The notes under the pieces are model-generated. The model saw only the letters and a list, made by a program, of their open reading frames with translations, did not search any database and had not been told where the DNA came from. From Pseudomonas morbosilactucae (lineage in GTDB: Bacteria > Pseudomonadota > Gammaproteobacteria > Pseudomonadales > Pseudomonadaceae): a DNA stretch of 64,000 nucleotides. Of the stretch, positions 49,842 to 57,617 are shown in pieces; position 1 is the first letter of the stretch; the number at the start of each line of letters is the position of its first letter. The translations under genes and the position numbers were made by a program. Where the stretch lies: positions 1 to 64,000 of the forward strand of contig NZ_JALQCW010000087.1 in assembly GCF_023241715.1 (NCBI RefSeq), given 5' to 3'.

Positions 49842-51419
49842 ATGGCCCTCGATATTCACGCTCACCGCATCCTGATCCTCGACTTCGGTTCGCAATACAC
49901 CCAATTGATTGCCCGCCGCGTGCGTGAAATCGGTGTGTACTGCGAACTGCATCCGTTCGACATGGACGAGGACGCGATTCGCGAATTCGCCCCCAAAGGT
50001 GTGATCCTCGCCGGCGGTCCCGAGTCTGTGCACGAAGCCAACAGCCCGCGCTGCCCGCAAGCCGTCTTTGACCTGGGCGTCCCGGTCTTCGGTATCTGCT
50101 ACGGCATGCAGACCATGGCCGAGCAACTGGGCGGCAAGGTCGAAGGTTCCGAACTGCGTGAATTCGGTTATGCCCGTGTGGATGTGGTCGGCAAGAGCCG
50201 CCTGCTGGACGGCATCGAAGACCACGTTGACGCCGACGGCCTGTTCGGCCTCGACGTGTGGATGAGCCACGGTGACAAAGTCACCAAGATGCCGGAAGAC
50301 TTCCACATCCTGGCCAGCACCCCGAGCTGCCCGATCGCTGGCATGTTCAGCGACGAGCGTCGTTACTACGGCGTGCAGTTCCACCCGGAAGTGACCCACA
50401 CCAAGCAAGGCGGTCGCATCCTGTCGCGCTTCATTCTCGACATCTGCGAGTGTGAAGCCCTGTGGACTCCATCGAAAATCGCTGAAGACGCCATCGCCCA
50501 GGTGCGCGCCCAGGTCGGCACCGACAACGTCCTGCTGGGCCTGTCCGGCGGCGTGGACTCCTCCGTGGTTGCGGCCCTGCTGCACAAGGCCATCGGCGAC
50601 CAGCTGACCTGCGTCTTCGTCGACAACGGCCTGCTGCGCTTGCACGAAGGCGAGCAAGTGATGGCCATGTTCGCCGAGAACATGGGCGTCAAGGTGATCC
50701 GCGCCAACGCTGAAGATCAGTTCTTGAACAACCTGGCCGGCGAGTCCGACCCGGAGAAGAAGCGCAAGATCATCGGTCGTACCTTCATCGACGTCTTCGA
50801 TGCCCAGTCCAACAAACTGGAGAACATCAAGTACCTCGCCCAAGGCACCATCTACCCCGACGTGATCGAGTCGGCCGGCGCCAAGAGCGGCAAGGCCCAC
50901 GTGATCAAGTCCCACCACAACGTCGGTGGCCTGCCTGAGGAAATGAACCTCAAGCTGGTTGAGCCGCTGCGTGAGCTGTTCAAGGACGAAGTCCGTCGTC
51001 TGGGTCTGGAACTGGGCCTGCCGTACGACATGGTCTACCGCCACCCATTCCCGGGCCCGGGCCTAGGCGTGCGGATCCTCGGTGAAGTGAAGAAGGAATA
51101 CGCCGACCTGCTGCGTCGCGCCGACCACATCTTCATCGAAGAACTGCGTAAGGCCGACTGGTACCACAAGGTCAGCCAGGCGTTCGTGGTGTTCCAGCCG
51201 GTAAAATCCGTGGGCGTGGTCGGTGATGGCCGTCGTTACGCGTGGGTCGTGGCCCTGCGTGCGGTAGAAACCATCGACTTCATGACCGCCCGTTGGGCGC
51301 ACCTGCCTTACGAGCTGCTGGAAACCGTCAGCGGCCGCATCATCAATGAAATCGAAGGCATCTCCCGCGTGACTTATGACGTGTCGAGCAAGCCACCGGC
51401 GACCATTGAGTGGGAATGA
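49842..51419 (+). CDS. guaA: GMP synthase (glutamine-hydrolysing)
   Basis: GuaA (525 residues) aminates XMP to GMP. The glutamine amidotransferase domain has the catalytic triad in GVPVFGICYGMQTMAEQLGG (Cys near 86) and VQFHPEVTHT. The ATP-pyrophosphatase domain has GLSGGVDSSVVAALLHKA (about 232-249). The C-terminal dimerisation domain ends with PPATIEWE. It is probably transcribed with guaB. Confidence 0.98.
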   Translation: MALDIHAHRILILDFGSQYTQLIARRVREIGVYCELHPFDMDEDAIREFAPKGVILAGGPESVHEANSPRCPQAVFDLGVPVFGICYGMQTMAEQLGGKVEGSELREFGYARVDVVGKSRLLDGIEDHVDADGLFGLDVWMSHGDKVTKMPEDFHILASTPSCPIAGMFSDERRYYGVQFHPEVTHTKQGGRILSRFILDICECEALWTPSKIAEDAIAQVRAQVGTDNVLLGLSGGVDSSVVAALLHKAIGDQLTCVFVDNGLLRLHEGEQVMAMFAENMGVKVIRANAEDQFLNNLAGESDPEKKRKIIGRTFIDVFDAQSNKLENIKYLAQGTIYPDVIESAGAKSGKAHVIKSHHNVGGLPEEMNLKLVEPLRELFKDEVRRLGLELGLPYDMVYRHPFPGPGLGVRILGEVKKEYADLLRRADHIFIEELRKADWYHKVSQAFVVFQPVKSVGVVGDGRRYAWVVALRAVETIDFMTARWAHLPYELLETVSGRIINEIEGISRVTYDVSSKPPATIEWE

Positions 51420-51462
51420 TCGGGCCCCGAGAGATCGCTTAGCGATCCCTCCCGCTTGAACC

Positions 51463-51506
51463 ATGGCGATCGAGACCTTCGGGTGTCGATCGCCATTTGT
51501 GTTTCT
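51463..51506 (+). terminator. terminator after guaA
   Basis: ATGGCGATCGA and TCGATCGCCAT form an 11-pair stem, followed by TTGTGTTT. It ends the guaBA transcript about 45 bases past the guaA stop. Confidence 0.8.
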
Positions 51507-51653
51507 GGACCTGTAGAAATCCCCTTGTCCCGGCTTTTGGCAATATCAGGAAAGGGTTGCCCCGGGCCTTCGTAGCGCCCTCTGTGTAGTCTTCAGATGT
51601 CCCCTCCGACTGAAACCTGTGCGGTGTAGCCGCTGAGCGGGATTGTTCGCTTT

Positions 51654-51683
51654 TTGTACGGTTGTCAGCTGACAACATATTCT
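51654..51683 (+). promoter_or_regulatory. promoter with perfect palindromic operator
   Basis: GTTGTCAGCTGACAAC (51661-51676) is a perfect 16-base palindrome. It lies between a candidate -35 (TTGTAC, 51654-51659) and -10 (TATTCT, 51678-51683) spaced 18 bases apart. The two-gene unit that follows includes a helix-turn-helix protein, so autoregulation is a natural guess. Confidence 0.6.
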
Positions 51684-51707
51684 GGCTGATGAGACTGGAG
51701 GCCACGG

Positions 51708-51989
51708 ATGGCTCGTGCAAGGCATCCCCAGCAAGACATCGAAATGGCCCTGCGTTACGCCGAGTGGCAGGGATGGCGAATTGAGGTCGGCGGCGGCCAT
51801 GGGTGGGGCAGGCTCTACTGCCCCTACAACAGTGAGGTCTGTGGCTGCGGAGAGTTCTGTATCACCAGTGTGTGGCGTACGCCGACGAACCCCGCGTCCC
51901 ATGCGCGGGCGTTGTGCCGGGTGATTGATAGCTGCACGTTGAATCAGGTGCGGGGCGGCAGGGTCCCGACGCCTGGTCGGGAGTTTTGA
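51708..51989 (+). CDS. small hypothetical protein, first of a regulator pair
   Basis: A 93-residue basic protein. It starts MARARHPQQDIEMALRYAEW, continues GWRIEVGGGHGWGRLYCPYN, and has a cluster of cysteines (CPYNSEVCGCGEFC, about 38-51) that could bind metal. The opening and the GGGHGWGR part vaguely resemble HicA-type small toxins, but the match is too weak for a call. Its stop overlaps the next start by four bases. The pair has the size and arrangement of a toxin-antitoxin operon. Confidence 0.6.
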   Translation: MARARHPQQDIEMALRYAEWQGWRIEVGGGHGWGRLYCPYNSEVCGCGEFCITSVWRTPTNPASHARALCRVIDSCTLNQVRGGRVPTPGREF

Positions 51990-52513
51990 CCATGGAATAC
52001 CTGTTTACCCTTAACTACCTGTTGCCCGCCGACGACTGTGACCCGGGTCCGTTGGTCGAGCGCCTGGGCGCTGGCGGTTGCACCGATGCCTTGGTGGGGA
52101 GCGGGTTGGCGGGTCGTCTGGCCCTGGAGTTCTGCCGCGAGGCCGACAGCGCTGAGGCCGCGATGCTCAGTGCCCTGGGTGATATCAAGCAGATCATTCC
52201 CGAGGCGCGGCTGGTGGAAGCCGGCCCAGATGTTGTCGGGCTCAGTGACATTGCCGATATCGTCGGTGTGTCACGGCAGAACATGCGCAAGCTGATGCTC
52301 AGCCATGGCGGCCGCTTTCCCCTGGCGATCCACGAAGGCCAGGTTTCGCTGTGGCACCTGGCGGAGGTCCTCACCTGGCTGGACAGCAAGGGCGGTTACA
52401 CCCTGCAGCACCCGGTGATCGAAGTGGCGCGCATCGCTCAGCAGGTGAACACCGCCAAAGAGTTGCGGCGGACCGGGCCCTTGAGTGCGGAGCTGATGGT
52501 GTTGCTGGATTGA
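51986..52513 (+). CDS. helix-turn-helix DNA-binding protein
   Basis: A 175-residue protein with a MerR/excisionase-like helix-turn-helix at about 84-120 (VGLSDIADIVGVSRQNMRKL). The N-terminal part (LFTLNYLLPADDCDPGPLVE) is alpha-beta with a HicB-like or ACT-like appearance. It overlaps the preceding 93-residue gene, and a perfect palindrome lies in their promoter. It is probably the DNA-binding, regulatory member of the pair. No specific family is recognised. Confidence 0.7.
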   Translation: MTMEYLFTLNYLLPADDCDPGPLVERLGAGGCTDALVGSGLAGRLALEFCREADSAEAAMLSALGDIKQIIPEARLVEAGPDVVGLSDIADIVGVSRQNMRKLMLSHGGRFPLAIHEGQVSLWHLAEVLTWLDSKGGYTLQHPVIEVARIAQQVNTAKELRRTGPLSAELMVLLD

Positions 52514-52645
52514 CCCGGTGCTGATCCCGGAGTGGGACGGTGCGGCCGCTTGCCGCGCCGCCCTTACTGTTTCTCAACTGCGGGTGTATCGTATTCGCCT
52601 TTTGCGGGCCTGGGTCCGCCGCGGATACGTGAGGTAGTTGAGTCC

Positions 52646-54022
52646 ATGTCCTTTACTCGTCGACAAATACTCGGTGGTCTGGCCGGTCTTGTGGTGGTTG
52701 GCGTGGGGGCTGGCGGCGCGTCGCGGTACTGGCTGGGCAAGCGCGCCGACGCCGAGGCGGGGCACGACTACGAGTTGATTGCCGCGCCCCTGGACGTGGA
52801 GTTGGTGGCCGGGCACAAGACCCCGGCCTGGGCGTTCGGCCCATCGGCGCCGGGCACCGAACTGCGGGTACGCCAAGGCGAGTGGCTGCGGGTGCGTTTC
52901 ATCAACCACCTGCCGGTGGCCACCACCATTCACTGGCACGGCATCCGCCTGCCGCTGGAAATGGATGGCGTGCCTTACGTGTCCCAGTTGCCGGTGCTGC
53001 CGGGGGAATACTTCGATTACAAGTTCCGTGTGCCGGACGCCGGTAGCTACTGGTATCACCCCCATGTGAGCAGCAGCGAAGAGCTGGGCCGTGGCCTGGT
53101 GGGCCCGCTGATTATCGAAGAGCGCGAGCCCACGGGCTTTCAACACGAACGCACCCTGAGCCTGAAAAGCTGGCACGTGGATGAAGAGGGCGCTTTCGTA
53201 CCCTTCAGCATCCCCCGGGAAGCCGCCCGGGGTGGCACCGCCGGCCGTTTGTCGACCATCAACGGTGTGCCCCAGGCGGTGGTCGATCTGCCGGCCGGGC
53301 AGATCACCCGGGTACGTTTGCTCAACCTCGACAACACCCTGACCTACCGCATCAATATTCCTGGCGTCGAGGCGCAGATCTACGCCTTGGACGGCAACCC
53401 TATCGAACCGCGCCCCCTGGGCAAGGAGTACTGGTTGGGCCCGGGCATGCGCATCTGCCTGGCGATCAAGGCACCGCCTGCCGGCGAGGAGTTGTCGCTG
53501 CGCAATGGTCCAGTGCGCCTGGGCACTTTCCGTTCGGTGGCCAACAGCGACGCGCCGGGCGCCTGGCCTCCGGCGTTGCCGGCCAACCCGATTGCCGAGC
53601 CGGACCTGGAGAATGCCGAAAAGCTCAACTTCAATTTCGAGTGGGTGGGCTCGGTCTCGGTGAACGTGGATAATGGCAAGCCGCCGAGCCTGTGGCAGAT
53701 CAATGGCAAGGCCTGGGACATCACCGATAAGACCTGTGCCGACCGGCCGATTGCGACCTTGAAGAAGGGCAATAGCTACATTTTCGAATTGAAGAACATG
53801 ACCCAGTATCAGCACCCGATCCACTTGCACGGCATGAGCTTCAAGGTCATCGCCTCCAACCGCAAGAAGATCACCCCTTATTTCACCGACACCTACCTGC
53901 TGGGCAAGAACGAGCGAGCCCGGGTGGCGCTGGTGGCGGATAACCCTGGCGTGTGGATGTTCCACTGCCACGTGATCGACCATATGGAAACCGGCCTGAT
54001 GGCCGCCATCGAGGTGGCCTGA
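52646..54022 (+). CDS. Tat-exported multicopper oxidase
   Basis: A 458-residue cuproprotein with a Tat signal peptide, SFTRRQILGGLAGLVVVGVG, carrying the twin arginines at 5-6. Copper ligands are seen in all expected places: TIHWHGIR (HxH, near 97), YWYHPHVS (near 138), HPIHLHGMSF (near 392) and HCHVIDHMETGL (near 441). The family includes CueO/CopA and laccase-like enzymes that oxidise Cu(I) or phenols in the periplasm. Regulators or other copper genes are not adjacent. The stop overlaps the tadA start by one base. Confidence 0.9.
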   Translation: MSFTRRQILGGLAGLVVVGVGAGGASRYWLGKRADAEAGHDYELIAAPLDVELVAGHKTPAWAFGPSAPGTELRVRQGEWLRVRFINHLPVATTIHWHGIRLPLEMDGVPYVSQLPVLPGEYFDYKFRVPDAGSYWYHPHVSSSEELGRGLVGPLIIEEREPTGFQHERTLSLKSWHVDEEGAFVPFSIPREAARGGTAGRLSTINGVPQAVVDLPAGQITRVRLLNLDNTLTYRINIPGVEAQIYALDGNPIEPRPLGKEYWLGPGMRICLAIKAPPAGEELSLRNGPVRLGTFRSVANSDAPGAWPPALPANPIAEPDLENAEKLNFNFEWVGSVSVNVDNGKPPSLWQINGKAWDITDKTCADRPIATLKKGNSYIFELKNMTQYQHPIHLHGMSFKVIASNRKKITPYFTDTYLLGKNERARVALVADNPGVWMFHCHVIDHMETGLMAAIEVA

Positions 54023-54510
54023 TGCGGCAGATTCGCCCGTCGCCGATCATCGACCGCAGCCGTGACCAGGACTTTATGCGCGAAGCCCTGACGCTGGCGG
54101 CCCAGGGCGCTGCCTTGGGCGAGGTCCCGGTGGGAGCGGTGCTGGTGCAGGATGGCCAGGTCATCGGCCGCGGCTACAACTGCCCCATCAGCGGCAGCGA
54201 CCCCAGCGCTCATGCGGAGATGGTGGCGATTCGGGCGGCAGCCCAGGCGTTGAACAACTATCGCCTGCCCGGCAGCACCCTGTACGTGACCCTCGAGCCC
54301 TGCAGCATGTGCGCCGGCCTGATCGTGCATTCGCGCATTGCCCGCGTGGTGTATGGCGCCTTGGAGCCCAAGGCGGGGATCGTGCAGAGCCAGGGGCAGT
54401 TTTTCACCCAGGGTTTTCTCAACCACCGGGTGCTGTTCGAAGGCGGCGTGCTGGCCGAAGAGTGCGGCACGGTGCTGAGCGAATTCTTCAAAGCCCGTCG
54501 AGCGCGCTGA
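54022..54510 (+). CDS. tadA: tRNA-specific adenosine deaminase
   Basis: TadA (162 residues) converts adenosine 34 of tRNA-Arg(ACG) to inosine. The zinc and catalytic residues are in SAHAEMVAIRAA (HAE, about 57-59) and LEPCSMCAGLIVHSRI (PCxxC, about 92-96). The start ATG overlaps the oxidase stop. A REP pair follows. Confidence 0.95.
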   Translation: MRQIRPSPIIDRSRDQDFMREALTLAAQGAALGEVPVGAVLVQDGQVIGRGYNCPISGSDPSAHAEMVAIRAAAQALNNYRLPGSTLYVTLEPCSMCAGLIVHSRIARVVYGALEPKAGIVQSQGQFFTQGFLNHRVLFEGGVLAEECGTVLSEFFKARRAR

Positions 54511-54523
54511 GCTTACCAGCCAC

Positions 54524-54605
54524 GTAGGAGCCGGCTTGCCGGCGAAAAGGCCCTAGAGCCTTGCACCGCTCATACGGGCGTTTTCGCTGGCAAGCCAACT
54601 CCTAC
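54524..54605. repeat. paired REP palindromes (REPIN)
   Basis: GTAGGAGCCGGCTTGCCGGC and, inverted, CGCTGGCAAGCCAACTCCTA followed by C, about 40 bases apart. They stand between the converging tadA and cmoB genes and may help end transcription in both directions. Confidence 0.85.
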
Positions 54606-54618
54606 AAGAAGGCGGGAT

Positions 54619-55575
54619 CTATTTTTTTGCAACAATCACTGCGCGCATCGGCGCCGGCAGGCCCTCGATGGTCTTGCTGTGATCGTTGGGGTCCAGAAAG
54701 TCGCTGAGGGACTGGTACTTCATCCACTCGGTGCCGCGCTGTTCCTCGACGCTGGTCACGCTCACATCCACGCAGCGCACGTCGCTGAAGCCTGCGCGCC
54801 GCAGCCACAACTCTAGGGCCGGCACCGAGGGCAGGAACCACACATTGCGCATCTGCGCATAGCGGTCTTCAGGCACCAGCACCTGATGCTGATCGCCTTC
54901 GATCACCAGGGTTTCCAGCACCAACTCGCCACCCTTGACCAGGCAGTCCTTGAGGGCCAGCAAGTGCTCGATAGGCGAGCGACGGTGGTAGAACACGCCC
55001 ATGGAAAACACCGTGTCGAAGCCTTCCAGGTTGGCTGGCAGGTCTTCGAAGGGGAAGGGCAGGTGCCACACCGACGGCTCTGACAGGTAACGCTGCACCG
55101 CTTGGAACTGGCAGAAGAACAGCCAGTTGGGGTCCACGCCGATCACGCTGTGGGCGCCAGCGCCGAGCATGCGCCACATGTAGTAGCCATTGCCGCAACC
55201 CACATCGAGGATGCGCTTGCCGTTCAAATCCAGGTGCGGGGCCACCCGTGACCATTTCCAGTCCGAGCGCCATTCGGTGTCCACGTGCACGCCGAACAGG
55301 TCGAACGGGCCTTTGCGCCAAGGCGAGAGGCCCATCAGCGCGCTGTGCATCTGCGCCCGGGTGGCGTCGTCGCACTCGGTGTCCAGGGTCAGGCCGTGCA
55401 GCAGGTCGACCTGGCTGGGCTGGATCTTCGGCAAGGCATCCAGGGCGCTCTGCCAGCGCTCCAGATCACCGTGACCCTTCTCCATCTTGGCGTCGAGCTG
55501 GCCCTGCAGGCTGGCGGCCCACTCGGCGAGGGGGGTGCCGGCCAGGCGGCGGGCGAGGGGGGACAGATCAATCAT
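54619..55575 (-). CDS. cmoB: tRNA U34 carboxymethyltransferase
   Basis: CmoB (318 residues) uses carboxy-S-adenosylmethionine made by CmoA to form cmo5U at the wobble position of tRNA. The Rossmann motif I is RILDVGCGNGYYMWRMLG (about 126-143). Further family parts are GVDPNWLFFCQFQAV and FSMGVFYHRRSPIEHL. The gene start overlaps the cmoA stop (ATGA). Confidence 0.96.
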   Translation of the reverse strand: MIDLSPLARRLAGTPLAEWAASLQGQLDAKMEKGHGDLERWQSALDALPKIQPSQVDLLHGLTLDTECDDATRAQMHSALMGLSPWRKGPFDLFGVHVDTEWRSDWKWSRVAPHLDLNGKRILDVGCGNGYYMWRMLGAGAHSVIGVDPNWLFFCQFQAVQRYLSEPSVWHLPFPFEDLPANLEGFDTVFSMGVFYHRRSPIEHLLALKDCLVKGGELVLETLVIEGDQHQVLVPEDRYAQMRNVWFLPSVPALELWLRRAGFSDVRCVDVSVTSVEEQRGTEWMKYQSLSDFLDPNDHSKTIEGLPAPMRAVIVAKK

Positions 55576-56315
55576 GGCAAGGCAATCAACGAGGCAAAGT
55601 TAAGACACTGGAACCACGGCACGACTTTCGAGAAACCGGCAGCCAGCAGGCGCTCGCGGTGTTCTTCGAGGCTGTCGGGCTTCATGACGTTTTCGATGGC
55701 GCTGCGCTTCTGGGCAATTTCCAGCTCGCTGTAGCCGTTGGCGCGTTTGAAGGCGATGTGCAGGTCGGTGAGCAGCGCATGCTCCTCGCTATCGTTGAAG
55801 CGCAGTTTCTCCGAGAGAATCAACGCCCCACCGGGCAGCAACGACTGTCGAATACGTGCAAGCAGGGCGGTGCGCTGTTCCGGCGCAATGAACTGCAAGG
55901 TGAAGTTCAGCGCCACCACCGAGGCCGGCTGGAACTCCAGGGCGAGGATGTCGCCCTCAATCACCTGCACCGGCAACAGCTCCTGGAACATTGAGTCCTG
56001 GCCGTTGAGGTATTCCCGGCAACGCTCGACCATGGCCGCCGAGTTATCCACTGCGATCACCCGGCAACCGTCGGTGCGCACATGGCGGCGCAGGGCCTGG
56101 GTGACCGCACCCAGGGACGAGCCCAGGTCGTAGAGCACGCTGTTCGGCTGGGCGAACTGGGCGGCGAGCACGCCAAGGTTTTCGACAATGGTCGGGTAAC
56201 CCGGCACCGAGCGCTTAATCATGTCCGGGAACACCCGCACCACATCCTCGTTAAAGGCGAAGTCGGGCACCTGGGCCAGGGGCTGGGCGAAAAGGCGATC
56301 GGGTTCTTTGCTCAC
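55572..56315 (-). CDS. cmoA: carboxy-S-adenosylmethionine synthase
   Basis: CmoA (247 residues) makes carboxy-SAM from SAM and prephenate for CmoB. It has DLGSSLGAVTQALRRHV as the SAM motif and VALNFTLQFIAPEQR further on. I chose GTG 56315 (SKEPDRLFAQPLAQVPDFAF), as in relatives; the frame is open upstream but the extra 57 residues are not family-like. It heads the cmoAB unit. Confidence 0.95.
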   Translation of the reverse strand: MSKEPDRLFAQPLAQVPDFAFNEDVVRVFPDMIKRSVPGYPTIVENLGVLAAQFAQPNSVLYDLGSSLGAVTQALRRHVRTDGCRVIAVDNSAAMVERCREYLNGQDSMFQELLPVQVIEGDILALEFQPASVVALNFTLQFIAPEQRTALLARIRQSLLPGGALILSEKLRFNDSEEHALLTDLHIAFKRANGYSELEIAQKRSAIENVMKPDSLEEHRERLLAAGFSKVVPWFQCLNFASLIALP

Positions 56316-56421
56316 GGCGGTTCCGGCGATGGCGATAAAAATAAGGGGCGGCATTGTAGCCGCTGCCGCTGGCTGCGATAAGGCCCGAAGGGCCTTCGGG
56401 ACCTTGAGTGCGACACAAGGT

Positions 56422-57057
56422 TTAGCGCGGCTTCTGGCTGAACGCTGACGCGGCAATGCCCCACTGGCCCAGCCAGTAGAAAACAATGATCAGGTACGGC
56501 GCGGCATCGAAGCCGGTCACGAAGCGGCTGATGCCGATCAGGCTGTCGGAGAAGGCGAAGCTCAGGGCACCCACTGCCGCCAGCACTGCCGAGCGCTTCG
56601 GCACCTGTGTACCGAGGCGTGCCAGGGCGCGCCAGAGCATGGCGCTGATGGCCAGGGCGTAGACGATGACCGGAACCAGCAACGGGCCCAGGCCGTGGGA
56701 GATGAGGAGGCTCAGCAGCCCCGCGCCAATCACCAGGGCCACCAGCAGCGGCAGCAGCGCCAGGCGCCGGCAGTCGCTCAAGTAGGCTTTCAGGTACGCC
56801 AGATGGGCGACGAGGAAGGCCCCGAGGCCAAACACGAACAGGTCCGTGGGCCAGGCCAGCAAGACATCGCCGAGCAGTGAGAACAACAGCCCCAGGGTGA
56901 TCCAGCGCCGGTAATCGCTGACCGGGGCATCGTGCAACCAGCCCAACAGCGCCAATACCGGCAAGGGTTTGACCAACAGGCAAAGCAGGGTTGCGTGCAC
57001 GCTGACGCCGTAGAGAAAGGTGGCTGCGCCCATCAGCGCGAGAATCAGCCAGCCCAT
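56422..57057 (-). CDS. YhhN-family membrane protein (lysoplasmalogenase-like)
   Basis: A 211-residue protein with about eight membrane helices. The family aspartates lie in the helices LLFSLLGDVLLAW (about 58-70) and GALSFAFSDSLIGISRF (about 163-179). YhhN/TMEM86 proteins cleave the vinyl-ether bond of lysoplasmalogens in animals; the bacterial substrate is unclear. It lies directly downstream of icp on the same strand, one base apart. Confidence 0.85.
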   Translation of the reverse strand: MGWLILALMGAATFLYGVSVHATLLCLLVKPLPVLALLGWLHDAPVSDYRRWITLGLLFSLLGDVLLAWPTDLFVFGLGAFLVAHLAYLKAYLSDCRRLALLPLLVALVIGAGLLSLLISHGLGPLLVPVIVYALAISAMLWRALARLGTQVPKRSAVLAAVGALSFAFSDSLIGISRFVTGFDAAPYLIIVFYWLGQWGIAASAFSQKPR

Positions 57058-57058
57058 A

Positions 57059-57451
57059 TCAGTTGACCGTGATCGAGCAGTCGAAGACCTCGACGGGTGG
57101 CACTTCCGGGGCCCAGGGTTGTTGAGAGGTCAGGCGCAGGCGCCCGTTGCCCTGGGTGAAGGCTTGAAAGCGCCAGGTCGATTGCCCGGCGCTGCCCACC
57201 AGGCCGCTGTCTTCCGGGTTGCTGTAGACCTCGGGGCTGATTTGCCGCAGCACGCCGCCTGCCGAGTCCTGGATGGCCCAGCGGTAACCCGTGGTCGGAT
57301 TGCTAGGCAAGGTGAGGATCAGGTTCTGGCCGCTCTTGAGTGGCAGTGGGCAGTCGTCCTGGTCATCCAGGGTGACGTTTTGTTTGGGCTGGCTGGCGCA
57401 GGCGCTGAGCAAGGCCACGCCGAGAAGGGCGAGCAGGCGGATGGGGGGCAT
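57059..57451 (-). CDS. icp: chagasin-family cysteine peptidase inhibitor (I42) lipoprotein
   Basis: A 130-residue lipoprotein with lipobox LLSAC (Cys at about 18). It has the three chagasin loops: NPTTGYRW (about 51-58), the G.G...WRF region (GLVGSAGQSTWRF, about 83-95) and the QQPW loop (about 110). Such inhibitors block C1-family cysteine peptidases. In P. aeruginosa the homologous gene (PA0778, icp) also lies next to the second lon gene, as here. I chose the ATG with GGAG upstream; an earlier in-frame ATG would add seven residues. Confidence 0.88.
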   Translation of the reverse strand: MPPIRLLALLGVALLSACASQPKQNVTLDDQDDCPLPLKSGQNLILTLPSNPTTGYRWAIQDSAGGVLRQISPEVYSNPEDSGLVGSAGQSTWRFQAFTQGNGRLRLTSQQPWAPEVPPVEVFDCSITVN

Positions 57452-57617
57452 GGGGCGGCGGGCTCCGATCATTCATGACGAACGGCGAGCATAACTGAAG
57501 ATGCTGCGCAGTGTGGGCCAGTGGAAAGGGGCTGAGACGTGAGGTGTATTCGCCGGCCGGCGAAAGGCCGCCTAGCCGGCTACTGCGGGTTGTCGCCCGC
57601 AGGAGCCGGCGCAGGGG

